A DNA stretch of 64,000 bases, taken from contig JAEZRP010000020.1 in assembly GCA_023444095.1 (NCBI GenBank), positions 33,918 to 97,917 on the forward strand, given 5' to 3'. Made by a program: the position numbers and the translations under genes. The stretch comes from Bacillota bacterium (GTDB lineage Bacteria; Bacillota; Clostridia; Christensenellales; Aristaeellaceae). Below the pieces are notes generated by a model that saw only the letters and a program-made list of their open reading frames with translations, made no database searches and was not told the DNA's origin. Numbering within the stretch: position 1 is the first letter of the stretch; each line of letters starts with the position of its first letter. Positions 1 through 6,846 of the stretch are shown piece by piece.

Positions 1-471
1 GCTGATTTCATATTCCCGGCGGCGGAAGCCGCGCCGGGCACGGAAGCCGAGCGCGCGGCGCTCGCGGTGCGCGCCGCAAATCTCGCCCATCCCTTCCCCC
101 CCGACGCTGGCGTCGGCCCGTGCCCGGAGGGGACCTACGTGCGCGACGACGGCAAGGAGACCCTCACCTTTACCTATTTGCCGGAGAACGTTCTGAGGTT
201 TACGGGCGAATCCGAGGACGGGCCCACGGACGCGGTGTTCGGTTGCGGGCGGCCCGTCGACTCCATCGCGCCCGAGAGCCCCTTCACCGCCGCCGTCCAG
301 CCCTCCCTCGGCGCGTGGGGGCGCGCGAACGGGAAGTTCCACGTCGTGTGCCGCCTGCCGCGCGCGCCGTTCTTCCTGGAGGCCGCCTACGAGGTCACGG
401 AAGACGGGTTGGACGCGGTCGTCACGACGGTGCAGGAGAAGGACGCGCGGTATCACTACCGGAGAAAGTAA
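1..471 (+). CDS. C-terminal part of an unidentified protein (gene starts before the window)
   Basis: The reading frame is open from base 1 and ends with TAA at 469-471. About 156 residues are visible, so the N-terminus lies outside the window. The visible part looks beta-rich, with alternating hydrophobic residues, many aromatic and glycine turns, and a basic end (HYRRK). No catalytic motif is visible. The pattern (short Tyr/Phe-rich strands followed by an FGCG and a WG..NG motif) faintly recalls the C-terminal accessory domain of class C beta-lactamase-like serine hydrolases in Clostridia. That is a guess from style, not an identification. It is followed by a composite hairpin repeat and the convergent asnA gene. 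Confidence 0.55.
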   Translation, partial: ADFIFPAAEAAPGTEAERAALAVRAANLAHPFPPDAGVGPCPEGTYVRDDGKETLTFTYLPENVLRFTGESEDGPTDAVFGCGRPVDSIAPESPFTAAVQPSLGAWGRANGKFHVVCRLPRAPFFLEAAYEVTEDGLDAVVTTVQEKDARYHYRRK

Positions 472-600
472 CGCAGGAAGGCTCCGCCCTCCACCCCTCC
501 CGTTCAAGGGCTGACGCCCTTGAAAATCCCATGCAAGGAAGGACCATTTTTATATGCGCACGGTCGTCCGGGGCCGAAACCCCGGACGACCGCATTTGCA
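472..600 (+). repeat. Composite double-hairpin intergenic repeat, copy 1
   Basis: Two inverted repeats follow the upstream gene. The first is a short one (TTCAAGGGC...GCCCTTGAA, about 511-532) followed by AATCCCATG. The second is a perfect 13-bp GC hairpin (561-573 with 580-592, loop CCGAAA). It sits between convergent genes and may end transcription in both directions. The same arrangement recurs at several other gene ends in this window. Confidence 0.7.
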
Positions 601-628
601 GATTCAAATGGCCCGGAACGCGGCGCCG

Positions 629-1636
629 TTACAGCAGGAACACCCCACGCTCCCGGCACGCTCTCTCGATCTCCGGGGGCCATGTGGAGGCCTGAACCTC
701 GCCGATGTGACACTTTTTGAGGATATGCATGCAGATGCGCGACTGGCCGATGCCCCCGCCGATGGAGAGGGGCAATTCCCCCGCGAGCAGCGCCCGATGG
801 AACGGAAGCCCGGCGCGCTCGGGGCAGCCCGCCTTTTCGAGCTGGGCGCGCAGGGCGGCCTCGTCCACGCGGATGCCCATGGAGGAGATTTCGAAGGCGC
901 AGCCGAGCACATCGTTCCAGATCACGATGTCGCCGTTGAGCGACCAATCGTCGTAGTCGGGCGCGCGGCCATCGTGGGGCTCGCCGGACTTCAGATTGTC
1001 CCCGATCTGCGCGATGAACACCGTGCGGTATTTTTTCGCGATTTCGTTCTCCCGCTCGCGCGGGGAGAGTCCGGGGTACATCTCCTCGAGCTCGGAGGTG
1101 GTCACGAAGCGGACCTCGGGCGAGACGGAGGGCGTGAGGCTCTTGAACATGGCGCACGCCGCGAGCTCCGTCGCCGCGAGCGCGCGCACGATGGTTTTCA
1201 CCGTCTCCATGAGATACGCGTACGTCCGGTCGGCGCGCGCGATGACCTTCTCCCAGTCCCACTGGTCGACGTATACGGAGTGAAGCGCGTCGGCGTCCTC
1301 GTCGCGGCGGATGGCGTTCATGTCCGTGTAGATGCCCTCGCCGGGGCCAAAGCCGTAGCGGGCGAGCGCCATGCGCTTCCACTTCGCGAGCGACTGCACG
1401 ATCTCAAGGTCGTCCTTGACCCCGCGCGCGTCGAAGGCCACGGGCCGCTCCACGCCGTTCAGGTTGTCGTTGAGCCCCGTCGAGCGGCCGACGAACAGCG
1501 GCGCGCTCACGCGCAGAAGGCCCATGGACTCCGAAAAGATGCGCTCAAACGTGTCCTTGACGTACTTGATGGCGTGCTCGGTCTCTCGGACGCCGAGCGC
1601 GCTTTGGTAGTTCTCCGGGATGCGGTACCGCTCCAT
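629..1636 (-). CDS. asnA: Aspartate-ammonia ligase (asparagine synthetase A)
   Basis: This enzyme makes asparagine from aspartate, ammonia and ATP, giving AMP and pyrophosphate, in the cytoplasm. The 335-residue length is normal for AsnA. The family landmarks are present: the N-terminal SAPLFV segment, GLNDNLNG near residue 55, FDA (substrate pocket), YTDMNAIRRDE, a VYVDQWDWE segment, and the class II synthetase-like GGGIGQSR motif near 293-300, with an HIGEVQ...WP end. ATG start is preceded by GGAGGG. The gene is monocistronic and divergent from the DUF362 gene; its end faces the composite repeat. No T-box was seen in the 58-base upstream gap, so any asparagine control must be elsewhere. Confidence 0.95.
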   Translation of the reverse strand: MERYRIPENYQSALGVRETEHAIKYVKDTFERIFSESMGLLRVSAPLFVGRSTGLNDNLNGVERPVAFDARGVKDDLEIVQSLAKWKRMALARYGFGPGEGIYTDMNAIRRDEDADALHSVYVDQWDWEKVIARADRTYAYLMETVKTIVRALAATELAACAMFKSLTPSVSPEVRFVTTSELEEMYPGLSPRERENEIAKKYRTVFIAQIGDNLKSGEPHDGRAPDYDDWSLNGDIVIWNDVLGCAFEISSMGIRVDEAALRAQLEKAGCPERAGLPFHRALLAGELPLSIGGGIGQSRICMHILKKCHIGEVQASTWPPEIERACRERGVFLL

Positions 1637-1664
1637 TGCGTTTCCCTCCGTTTGATTGTATAAT
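1636..1664 (+). promoter_or_regulatory. Sigma-A promoter for the DUF362 gene
   Basis: TTGCGT (1636-1641), 17-bp spacer and TATAAT (1659-1664). The expected start lies about 24 bases before the ATG at 1695. The -35 box overlaps the start codon of the divergent asnA. Confidence 0.65.
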
Positions 1665-1694
1665 GGTGGACATCTGAATGTTGGAGTTGATTAG

Positions 1695-2807
1695 ATGATT
1701 ACCATCGCGGCGTGCGCGGACTATTCCCCCGACCTGTGCGAGCGGGCGCTCCGGGACGCGCTCGCGCCCATCGGCGGACTCGACTGGGTAAAGCCCGGCA
1801 TGACCGTCGGAATCAAGGCGAACCTCATCTCCATGATGAAGCCCGACACCGCCGCCACGACCCACCCCGCGCTGCTTTGCGCGCTGGTGAAGCTGATCGG
1901 CGAAAAGGGCGCGACCGCCGTCGTGGGCGACAGTCCCGGCGGGCCGTACGTCAGGACATACCTTTCGCGCGTCTACGCGGCGACGGGCGTGCGCGCAGTC
2001 GAGGCGTTCGGCGGACGGCTGAACGAGGATTTTACCCATAGGACGGCCTCGTTTCCCGCCGCCGCGAAGATGAAGAAGTTCGAGTACACCGCGTGGCTCG
2101 ATTCCTGCGACGGGATTATCAACTTCTCGAAGCTCAAGACGCATGGCATGATGGGCATGTCAGCCGCCGTCAAGAACATGTTCGGCGCGATCCCCGGCAC
2201 GCGAAAGCCGGAGCTTCACTACGTCTACCCCGACGCCCGCGACTTTGCGGACATGCTGGTGGACATCAACGAGTATTTGAAGCCCCGCCTTTCCATCGTC
2301 GACGCCGTCGTCGGCATGGAGGGCAACGGCCCGACCATGGGCGCGCCCCGCAAAATCGGCTGCGTGATCGCTGGTGCGTCCCCCTACGAGGTGGACATGG
2401 CCTGCGCGAAAATTATCCGGATCTCCACGCAGGATGCGCCGACCCTCGCCTCCGCGCGCGACCGGGGGCTCGCGCCCGCCGAGATCGAGTTGGTCGGTGA
2501 CATCGCGCGCTTTGCGCTCCCCGACTTCGTGCTCGCGCCGCGCCACGACGTCGTTTTCTTCAAAGGGAAGCTTCTCGGCTCCGCCATGTCCGTCTTCCTG
2601 CAGTCGAAGCCCGCGCTGGCGAAGCGCGACTGCATCGGCTGCGGAAAGTGCCGCGAGGTCTGCCCCGCCTCCGCCATCGTCATGCGCCGAAAGCTCCCCG
2701 TCATCGACCGCAAGGCCTGCATCCGCTGCTTCTGCTGCCAGGAGCTTTGCCCCAAGGGCGCGATGGTCGTCCACAGGCCGCTGGCGGCCAGGTTATTGAG
2801 CAGGTGA
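1695..2807 (+). CDS. DUF362 domain protein with C-terminal 2x[4Fe-4S] ferredoxin domain
   Basis: 370 residues. The N-terminal 300 residues match the DUF362 family (GIKANL near 37, VVGDSPGGPY, KLKTHGMMGMSAAVKNMFG). Two Cys clusters follow: CIGCGKCREVCP at 313-324 and CIRCFCCQELCP at 342-353, the pattern of a bacterial two-cluster ferredoxin. The family occurs in anaerobes and is thought to be an iron-sulfur protein of unknown reaction. The second cluster is unusual in carrying CFCC, an extra Cys. A promoter lies directly upstream and a composite repeat downstream. A redox or electron-transfer role is likely; the substrate is unknown. Confidence 0.85.
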   Translation: MITIAACADYSPDLCERALRDALAPIGGLDWVKPGMTVGIKANLISMMKPDTAATTHPALLCALVKLIGEKGATAVVGDSPGGPYVRTYLSRVYAATGVRAVEAFGGRLNEDFTHRTASFPAAAKMKKFEYTAWLDSCDGIINFSKLKTHGMMGMSAAVKNMFGAIPGTRKPELHYVYPDARDFADMLVDINEYLKPRLSIVDAVVGMEGNGPTMGAPRKIGCVIAGASPYEVDMACAKIIRISTQDAPTLASARDRGLAPAEIELVGDIARFALPDFVLAPRHDVVFFKGKLLGSAMSVFLQSKPALAKRDCIGCGKCREVCPASAIVMRRKLPVIDRKACIRCFCCQELCPKGAMVVHRPLAARLLSR

Positions 2808-2924
2808 CGACGGGGCTCTGCCTCAGACCGCTCAGGGGCAGGCGCTGTTGACACTCCCGCGCTGATGAGGAAGGAATCCTTTTTCCGTCGGATCGCCCGG
2901 GACCCAGACCCCGGGCGACCGCGT
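2808..2924 (+). repeat. Composite intergenic repeat, copy 2
   Basis: GGGGCTCTGCC...GGGGCAGGC near 2812-2843 is followed by a 9-bp GC hairpin (2893-2901 with 2910-2918). It lies between the convergent DUF362 and esterase genes, in DUF362 orientation, and reaches the esterase stop codon. Confidence 0.6.
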
Positions 2925-3890
2925 TTACGACATCCCCAGCATGAACTGCATCACCGCGTCGTCCCAGCCGGGATATCGCTCGTGGGCGAAGTCGGGGTAG
3001 ATGAGGACGTTTTTCTTCGCCGCGATCCTGTTGTACGCCGCGAACTGGGTGGACGGCGGGCAGATGTTGTCCATGAGGCCCGTACCCATCAGTACCTCGG
3101 CGCGAATGCGCTTTGCCAGGTGCTGATTGTCGACGTATCCGAGCTTTGTGAAAATCTCCTTTTCCGCCGCGTGCATGGGATCGAAGTGGCGGAAGTAGTC
3201 CCTGAGCTCATAATAGGCGTCGACGGCGAGGTCCATTTCCCACACGCGGCGGTAGTCACACAGAAAAGGCATCTGCGGCGCGGCGCGGTTGAGGTCCGGC
3301 GTCAGGCCCGCGCACGCAAGCGTGAGCCCGCCGCCCTGCGAACCGCCCGTCGCGCCGACGCGGGCTTCGTCCACGAAGTCCATCGCCATGACGATGCGCG
3401 CGAGCTGCGCGGTGTCGAGGTAGATCGAGCGGAACAGAAGCTTATCCGGATCGGGATCGGAGAGGCCCCGGATGATCTGGCCTCGCATGGTGTTGCCCTT
3501 CACGGAGCCGGTGTCCTCGGAAAGCCCCCCCTGCCCCCGGCAATCGAGCGCCGCGACCGCGAAGCCCGCGCACACGTAGGAGAGTTTCTCGGAAAATGAA
3601 CCGCAGTCCCCGGTGTAGCCGTGGAACATCAGAACCGCCGGAATTTTCCCCGCGGTGTGCGCGGGTTTCAAAAACTTCGCGTGCACCCGCGCGCCGCCCA
3701 CGCCCGTGAACCACAAATCATAGCACTCCGCGCCCGGCGCCTGAAACGCGCTCTTCACGAGCTCACAGCCCGTGCCCAGCGCCTCCATCTCGGCGATCGC
3801 GCGGTCCCAGTATGCGTCAAAATCCTCCGGCTTCTCGTTTCGCCCCCCGTACTCGTAGAGCTTTTCAAGCGGCATGTCCAGTATCGGCAT
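2925..3890 (-). CDS. Acetyl xylan esterase / cephalosporin-C deacetylase family (CE7) esterase
   Basis: 321 residues, the usual length of CE7 esterases, which remove acetyl groups from xylo-oligosaccharides and similar small substrates. Catalytic triad candidates are Ser184 in GGSQGG, Asp274 in LMDNICPP and His303 in DFAHER. The family RGQG motif (119-122) and HGY oxyanion segment (90-92) are also present. There is no signal peptide, so it acts in the cytoplasm on imported sugars. The start ATG follows AGGAGG. It lies 12 bases downstream of the GNAT gene and is probably co-transcribed with it. The natural substrate cannot be told from the sequence. Confidence 0.9.
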   Translation of the reverse strand: MPILDMPLEKLYEYGGRNEKPEDFDAYWDRAIAEMEALGTGCELVKSAFQAPGAECYDLWFTGVGGARVHAKFLKPAHTAGKIPAVLMFHGYTGDCGSFSEKLSYVCAGFAVAALDCRGQGGLSEDTGSVKGNTMRGQIIRGLSDPDPDKLLFRSIYLDTAQLARIVMAMDFVDEARVGATGGSQGGGLTLACAGLTPDLNRAAPQMPFLCDYRRVWEMDLAVDAYYELRDYFRHFDPMHAAEKEIFTKLGYVDNQHLAKRIRAEVLMGTGLMDNICPPSTQFAAYNRIAAKKNVLIYPDFAHERYPGWDDAVMQFMLGMS

Positions 3891-3902
3891 CTGACGAACC
3901 TC

Positions 3903-4406
3903 CTAATATCGAAAATCCAGCCCAAGCAGTTTGACCGGCCTGTCGCGCTTCTGCGCGTAGAGCTCCTTGCGCAGCGTGATGATGCTGAGGTCGAGATAGC
4001 CCAGCTTATGGTAGAGCCGCATGGCGTTTGCGTTTCTGGGCACGACGTCGATGCACACCGCCTCATAGCCTGGCACGTCCCGCACGATGCGCTCGGCCTC
4101 TCCGATGGCGCGCGAGGCGATGCCCCGCCCGCGCAGCTCCTCGTCGACGAATATGTCCTCGATCCAGGCGACGATATCCCCGCGAAAGCGAAGCCGCAGA
4201 AAGCCCGCGTCCTCCCCGTCTTCCAGAATGACGAACAGCCGATTCGGCTCCTCGCGCCACGAAGCGAGCGTCTCCCGATTCTCCTGCTCCATCTTCTCGG
4301 CGTCGACATCCGCGGAAAAAAGAGACGAATGGAATCCGAAGAAATGAGAAATTCGCTCAAGCGAGCGCGCCTCGTAGAGGGTCTCATAGGGAACAAGCGT
4401 CGTCAC
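3903..4406 (-). CDS. GNAT-family N-acetyltransferase
   Basis: 167 residues with a typical GNAT core: VDEELRGRGIASRAI near 95-109 (acetyl-CoA pyrophosphate loop R-G-x-G-I-A) and NANAMRLYHKLGY near 128-140. It transfers acetyl from acetyl-CoA to an amine; the acceptor is unknown. The start is GTG at 4404-4406, preceded by GGGAGTGG. It is the first gene of a probable two-gene unit with the CE7 esterase and has its own promoter upstream. Confidence 0.88.
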   Translation of the reverse strand: MTTLVPYETLYEARSLERISHFFGFHSSLFSADVDAEKMEQENRETLASWREEPNRLFVILEDGEDAGFLRLRFRGDIVAWIEDIFVDEELRGRGIASRAIGEAERIVRDVPGYEAVCIDVVPRNANAMRLYHKLGYLDLSIITLRKELYAQKRDRPVKLLGLDFRY

Positions 4407-4435
4407 AAAACCACTCCCATCGGCGTATATGCATG

Positions 4436-4464
4436 ATTATACCGTAATAACAGGATTCGCACAA
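4436..4464 (-). promoter_or_regulatory. Sigma-A promoter for the GNAT-esterase operon
   Basis: On the minus strand: TTGTGC (4459-4464), 17-bp spacer and TATAAT (4436-4441), about 30 bases upstream of the GTG start. Confidence 0.65.
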
Positions 4465-4489
4465 CGCGAAATCACGAATCATCCCCAAA

Positions 4490-4608
4490 AAATGCGACGG
4501 TCCGGGATTTGATCCCCGGGCCGTCGACAGACAAATCTTCAACAAATGAAGGATGGTGTTTCCAAAGGGGCTCAGTCCCCCTGAAGGGGGTGGGGGCAGA
4601 GTCCGCTG
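4490..4608 (-). repeat. Composite intergenic repeat, copy 3 (3-prime end of rny)
   Basis: In the rny direction this holds a GGGGGCAGAG/CCCC tract, a short hairpin around TTCAGGGGGACTGAGCCCC, and then a long hairpin (4496-4525, GACGG...CCGTC with one G-T pair) followed by a run of T (AAAAAA at 4486-4491 on the plus strand). It therefore probably terminates rny. Confidence 0.65.
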
Positions 4609-6150
4609 CTACTTCGCGAACTCCACGGACCGCGTCTCGCGGATGACGTTGACCTTGATCTGACCCGGATACTCCATCTCGGCCTCGATCTTCTTGGCGA
4701 TCTCCTTGGCGAGGATGAGGGTACCGGAGTCGTTGACGTCCTCGGGCTTGACGACGATGCGCACCTCGCGACCGGACTGGATGGCGTAGCAGGTCTCGAC
4801 GCCTTCGAAGGTATAGGCGATGGCTTCGAGCTTCTCGAGGCGCTTGATGTAGTTCTCGAGCGACTCGCGGCGCGCGCCGGGCCGGGCTGCGGAGATGGCG
4901 TCCGCGGCCTGCACGAGCACGGCCTCGACGGACGCGGCCTCCACGTCGTTGTGGTGGGCCATGATGCAGTTGATGACTGCCTCGGACTCGCGGAACTTGC
5001 GCGCGAGATCCGCGCCGATGGTGACGTGGGTTCCCTCGACCTCGTGGTCGATGGCCTTGCCAATGTCGTGCAGAAGTCCCGCGCGCTTGGCGAGGGTAAC
5101 GTCTGCGCCGAGCTCGGCTGCCATGACGCCAGCGAGGTGCGAGACCTCGATGGAGTGCTTGAGCACGTTCTGCCCGTAGCTTGTCCGGTACTTCATGCGG
5201 CCGAGGAGCTTCACAAGTTCCGGATGGATCGAGTGCATGTTCGTCTCGAACACGGCCTGCTCGCCCGCCTCGCGGATCTGCTGGTCGACTTCCTTCTTCG
5301 CCTTCTCGACCATCTCTTCGATGCGGGCGGGATGGATGCGACCGTCCATGATGAGCTTTTCGAGCGCAATGCGCGCGACCTCGCGGCGCACCGGATCGAA
5401 GGCCGAGATGATGACGGCCTCGGGCGTATCGTCGATGATGAGATCGACGCCCGTCGCGGTTTCGAGGGTGCGGATGTTCCTGCCCTCGCGGCCGATGATG
5501 CGGCCCTTCATGTCGTCGTTGGGGAGCGCGACCACGGAGACCGTCGTCTCAGCGACGTGGTCTGCCGCGCACTTCTGTATGGCGAGCGCGACGATGTTGC
5601 GCGCCTTCTTGTCCGCCTCTTCCTTCGCCTGCGATTCGATGTCGCGCACCATGACGGCGGCATCGTGGTAGGCGTCCTTCTGGATGCGGTCGACGAGGAT
5701 GGACTTGGCCTCCTCCATCGTCATGGCCGCGATGCGTTCGAGTTCCGATTGCTGCCTGCCGTGCAGCTCCTTCGCCTCGGCCTCAAGCCGTTCGGCGTCG
5801 GCATATTTCCCGTTTAACTGCTCTTCGCGCGCTTCAAGGTTGTCAAATTTCTTGTCGAGCGCTTCCTCGCGCTGGTTGACCCTGCGCTCCAACCGCGCTA
5901 CTTCCGCGCGGCGGTCTCGGACTTCTTTATCAACCTCCGACTTAAACCGGATGATCTCATCTTTAGCCTCGATAACGGCTTCCTTGCGCTTTTCTTCCGC
6001 CTTCTGCTTGGCGTTTTCGAGCAGGTTTTTGATTACCTCGTCGGTCTGCCCAAGCTTTTTCTCCATAGCGTTCTTGCGATAGAAATAACCGCCCGCCGAG
6101 CCGGTCGCCAGCGCAATCAGCGCAATTATTGCGTAGATTGGCCACGTCAA
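4609..6150 (-). CDS. rny: Ribonuclease Y
   Basis: 513 residues. This is the membrane-anchored endoribonuclease that starts mRNA decay in Firmicutes. A single N-terminal membrane helix (about 5-21) is followed by a long charged coiled coil (about 30-195), a KH RNA-binding domain with GRIIGREGRNIR near 215, and an HD phosphohydrolase domain with AGLLHDIGKA near 360 and HHNDVE near 400. It ends with the usual VIRETR-EFAK tail. The start is probably TTG at 6150, 8 bases after AAGGAGGGG. Monocistronic, with its own strong promoter and a composite repeat at the 3-prime end. Confidence 0.96.
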   Translation of the reverse strand: MTWPIYAIIALIALATGSAGGYFYRKNAMEKKLGQTDEVIKNLLENAKQKAEEKRKEAVIEAKDEIIRFKSEVDKEVRDRRAEVARLERRVNQREEALDKKFDNLEAREEQLNGKYADAERLEAEAKELHGRQQSELERIAAMTMEEAKSILVDRIQKDAYHDAAVMVRDIESQAKEEADKKARNIVALAIQKCAADHVAETTVSVVALPNDDMKGRIIGREGRNIRTLETATGVDLIIDDTPEAVIISAFDPVRREVARIALEKLIMDGRIHPARIEEMVEKAKKEVDQQIREAGEQAVFETNMHSIHPELVKLLGRMKYRTSYGQNVLKHSIEVSHLAGVMAAELGADVTLAKRAGLLHDIGKAIDHEVEGTHVTIGADLARKFRESEAVINCIMAHHNDVEAASVEAVLVQAADAISAARPGARRESLENYIKRLEKLEAIAYTFEGVETCYAIQSGREVRIVVKPEDVNDSGTLILAKEIAKKIEAEMEYPGQIKVNVIRETRSVEFAK

Positions 6151-6250
6151 TTGTCAATCCCCTCCTTATATAAAATGCTGTCTATGATTCGCAGCGCCGC
6201 TGTAGATTGCGCATACCGGAATATGCCCAAATTACATTGCTAACATATGT

Positions 6251-6279
6251 ATTTTAGCCTCCGTTAAGTCTAATGTCAA
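6251..6279 (-). promoter_or_regulatory. Sigma-A promoter for rny
   Basis: On the minus strand: TTGACA (6274-6279), 17-bp spacer and TAAAAT (6251-6256). This leaves a leader of about 95 nt before the rny start. No obvious riboswitch fold was recognised in it. Confidence 0.75.
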
Positions 6280-6291
6280 GAAAAGATATCA

Positions 6292-6846
6292 TTACATTCC
6301 GCCGCGCGAAATACGCCGCCTTTCCGCCGCGAACACGAAGTACCCATCGAGCGGAAAAACCCGAACGCCGCCGAAAACGGCGGTAAATTTGTTCCGGTAC
6401 CACGCCTCGCGCTTGACCACCATGAGCATCCGTCCGCCGATTTTCAGGCGGTTGAAGCCCTTCTCGATAAACCCCTTCGCGACTGAAAAGTCGCTCTGGT
6501 ACGGCGGGTTCGAGAGGATCAGGTCAAACCCCGCCTCGGAGATCCCGGAAAAACCGTCCGAGACGCAGTAGTGCGCGCCAAAGACGCCGTTTCTTTCCGC
6601 GTTCTCCCGCGCGGTTTCAACCGCCCGCGGGTCAATATCCGCCATCCATACATTCTCCGCGCCGCAGATTTTTGCCGCGGCGACGCCGACCAGTCCCCAG
6701 CCGCAGCCGAGGTCGAGCACCCGCAGGCCCGGCCGGAAGTCCGCCAGCGAGAGCATCGCGAGCGTCCCCCGGTCGGCGTGCGCGGGCGAAAAGAGCCCCT
6801 CGCGCGTTTCAAACGCGAGGGACATTTCCAAAAGCTCGATCGTCAT
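6292..6846 (-). CDS. Class I SAM-dependent methyltransferase, RsmC-like small-domain family
   Basis: 184 residues. SAM motif I is VLDLGCGWG (44-51), acidic motif II is WMADIDP (67-73), and SNPPYQ (112-117) is the N6-adenine/guanine-N2 type catalytic motif seen in MTS-family enzymes such as RsmC. It probably methylates a nucleic acid, perhaps 16S rRNA G1207 as RsmC does. Its length matches the short Firmicutes RsmC-type proteins (about 200 aa). The ATG overlaps the TGA of the preceding glycoside hydrolase gene (ATGA), so translation is coupled although the functions look unrelated. Confidence 0.87.
   Translation of the reverse strand: MTIELLEMSLAFETREGLFSPAHADRGTLAMLSLADFRPGLRVLDLGCGWGLVGVAAAKICGAENVWMADIDPRAVETARENAERNGVFGAHYCVSDGFSGISEAGFDLILSNPPYQSDFSVAKGFIEKGFNRLKIGGRMLMVVKREAWYRNKFTAVFGGVRVFPLDGYFVFAAERRRISRGGM

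Noticed and set aside
4407..4470. ATATGCAT-type palindrome as an operator
   Set aside because: Short AT-rich palindrome inside a promoter region; too little information to support a regulator site.
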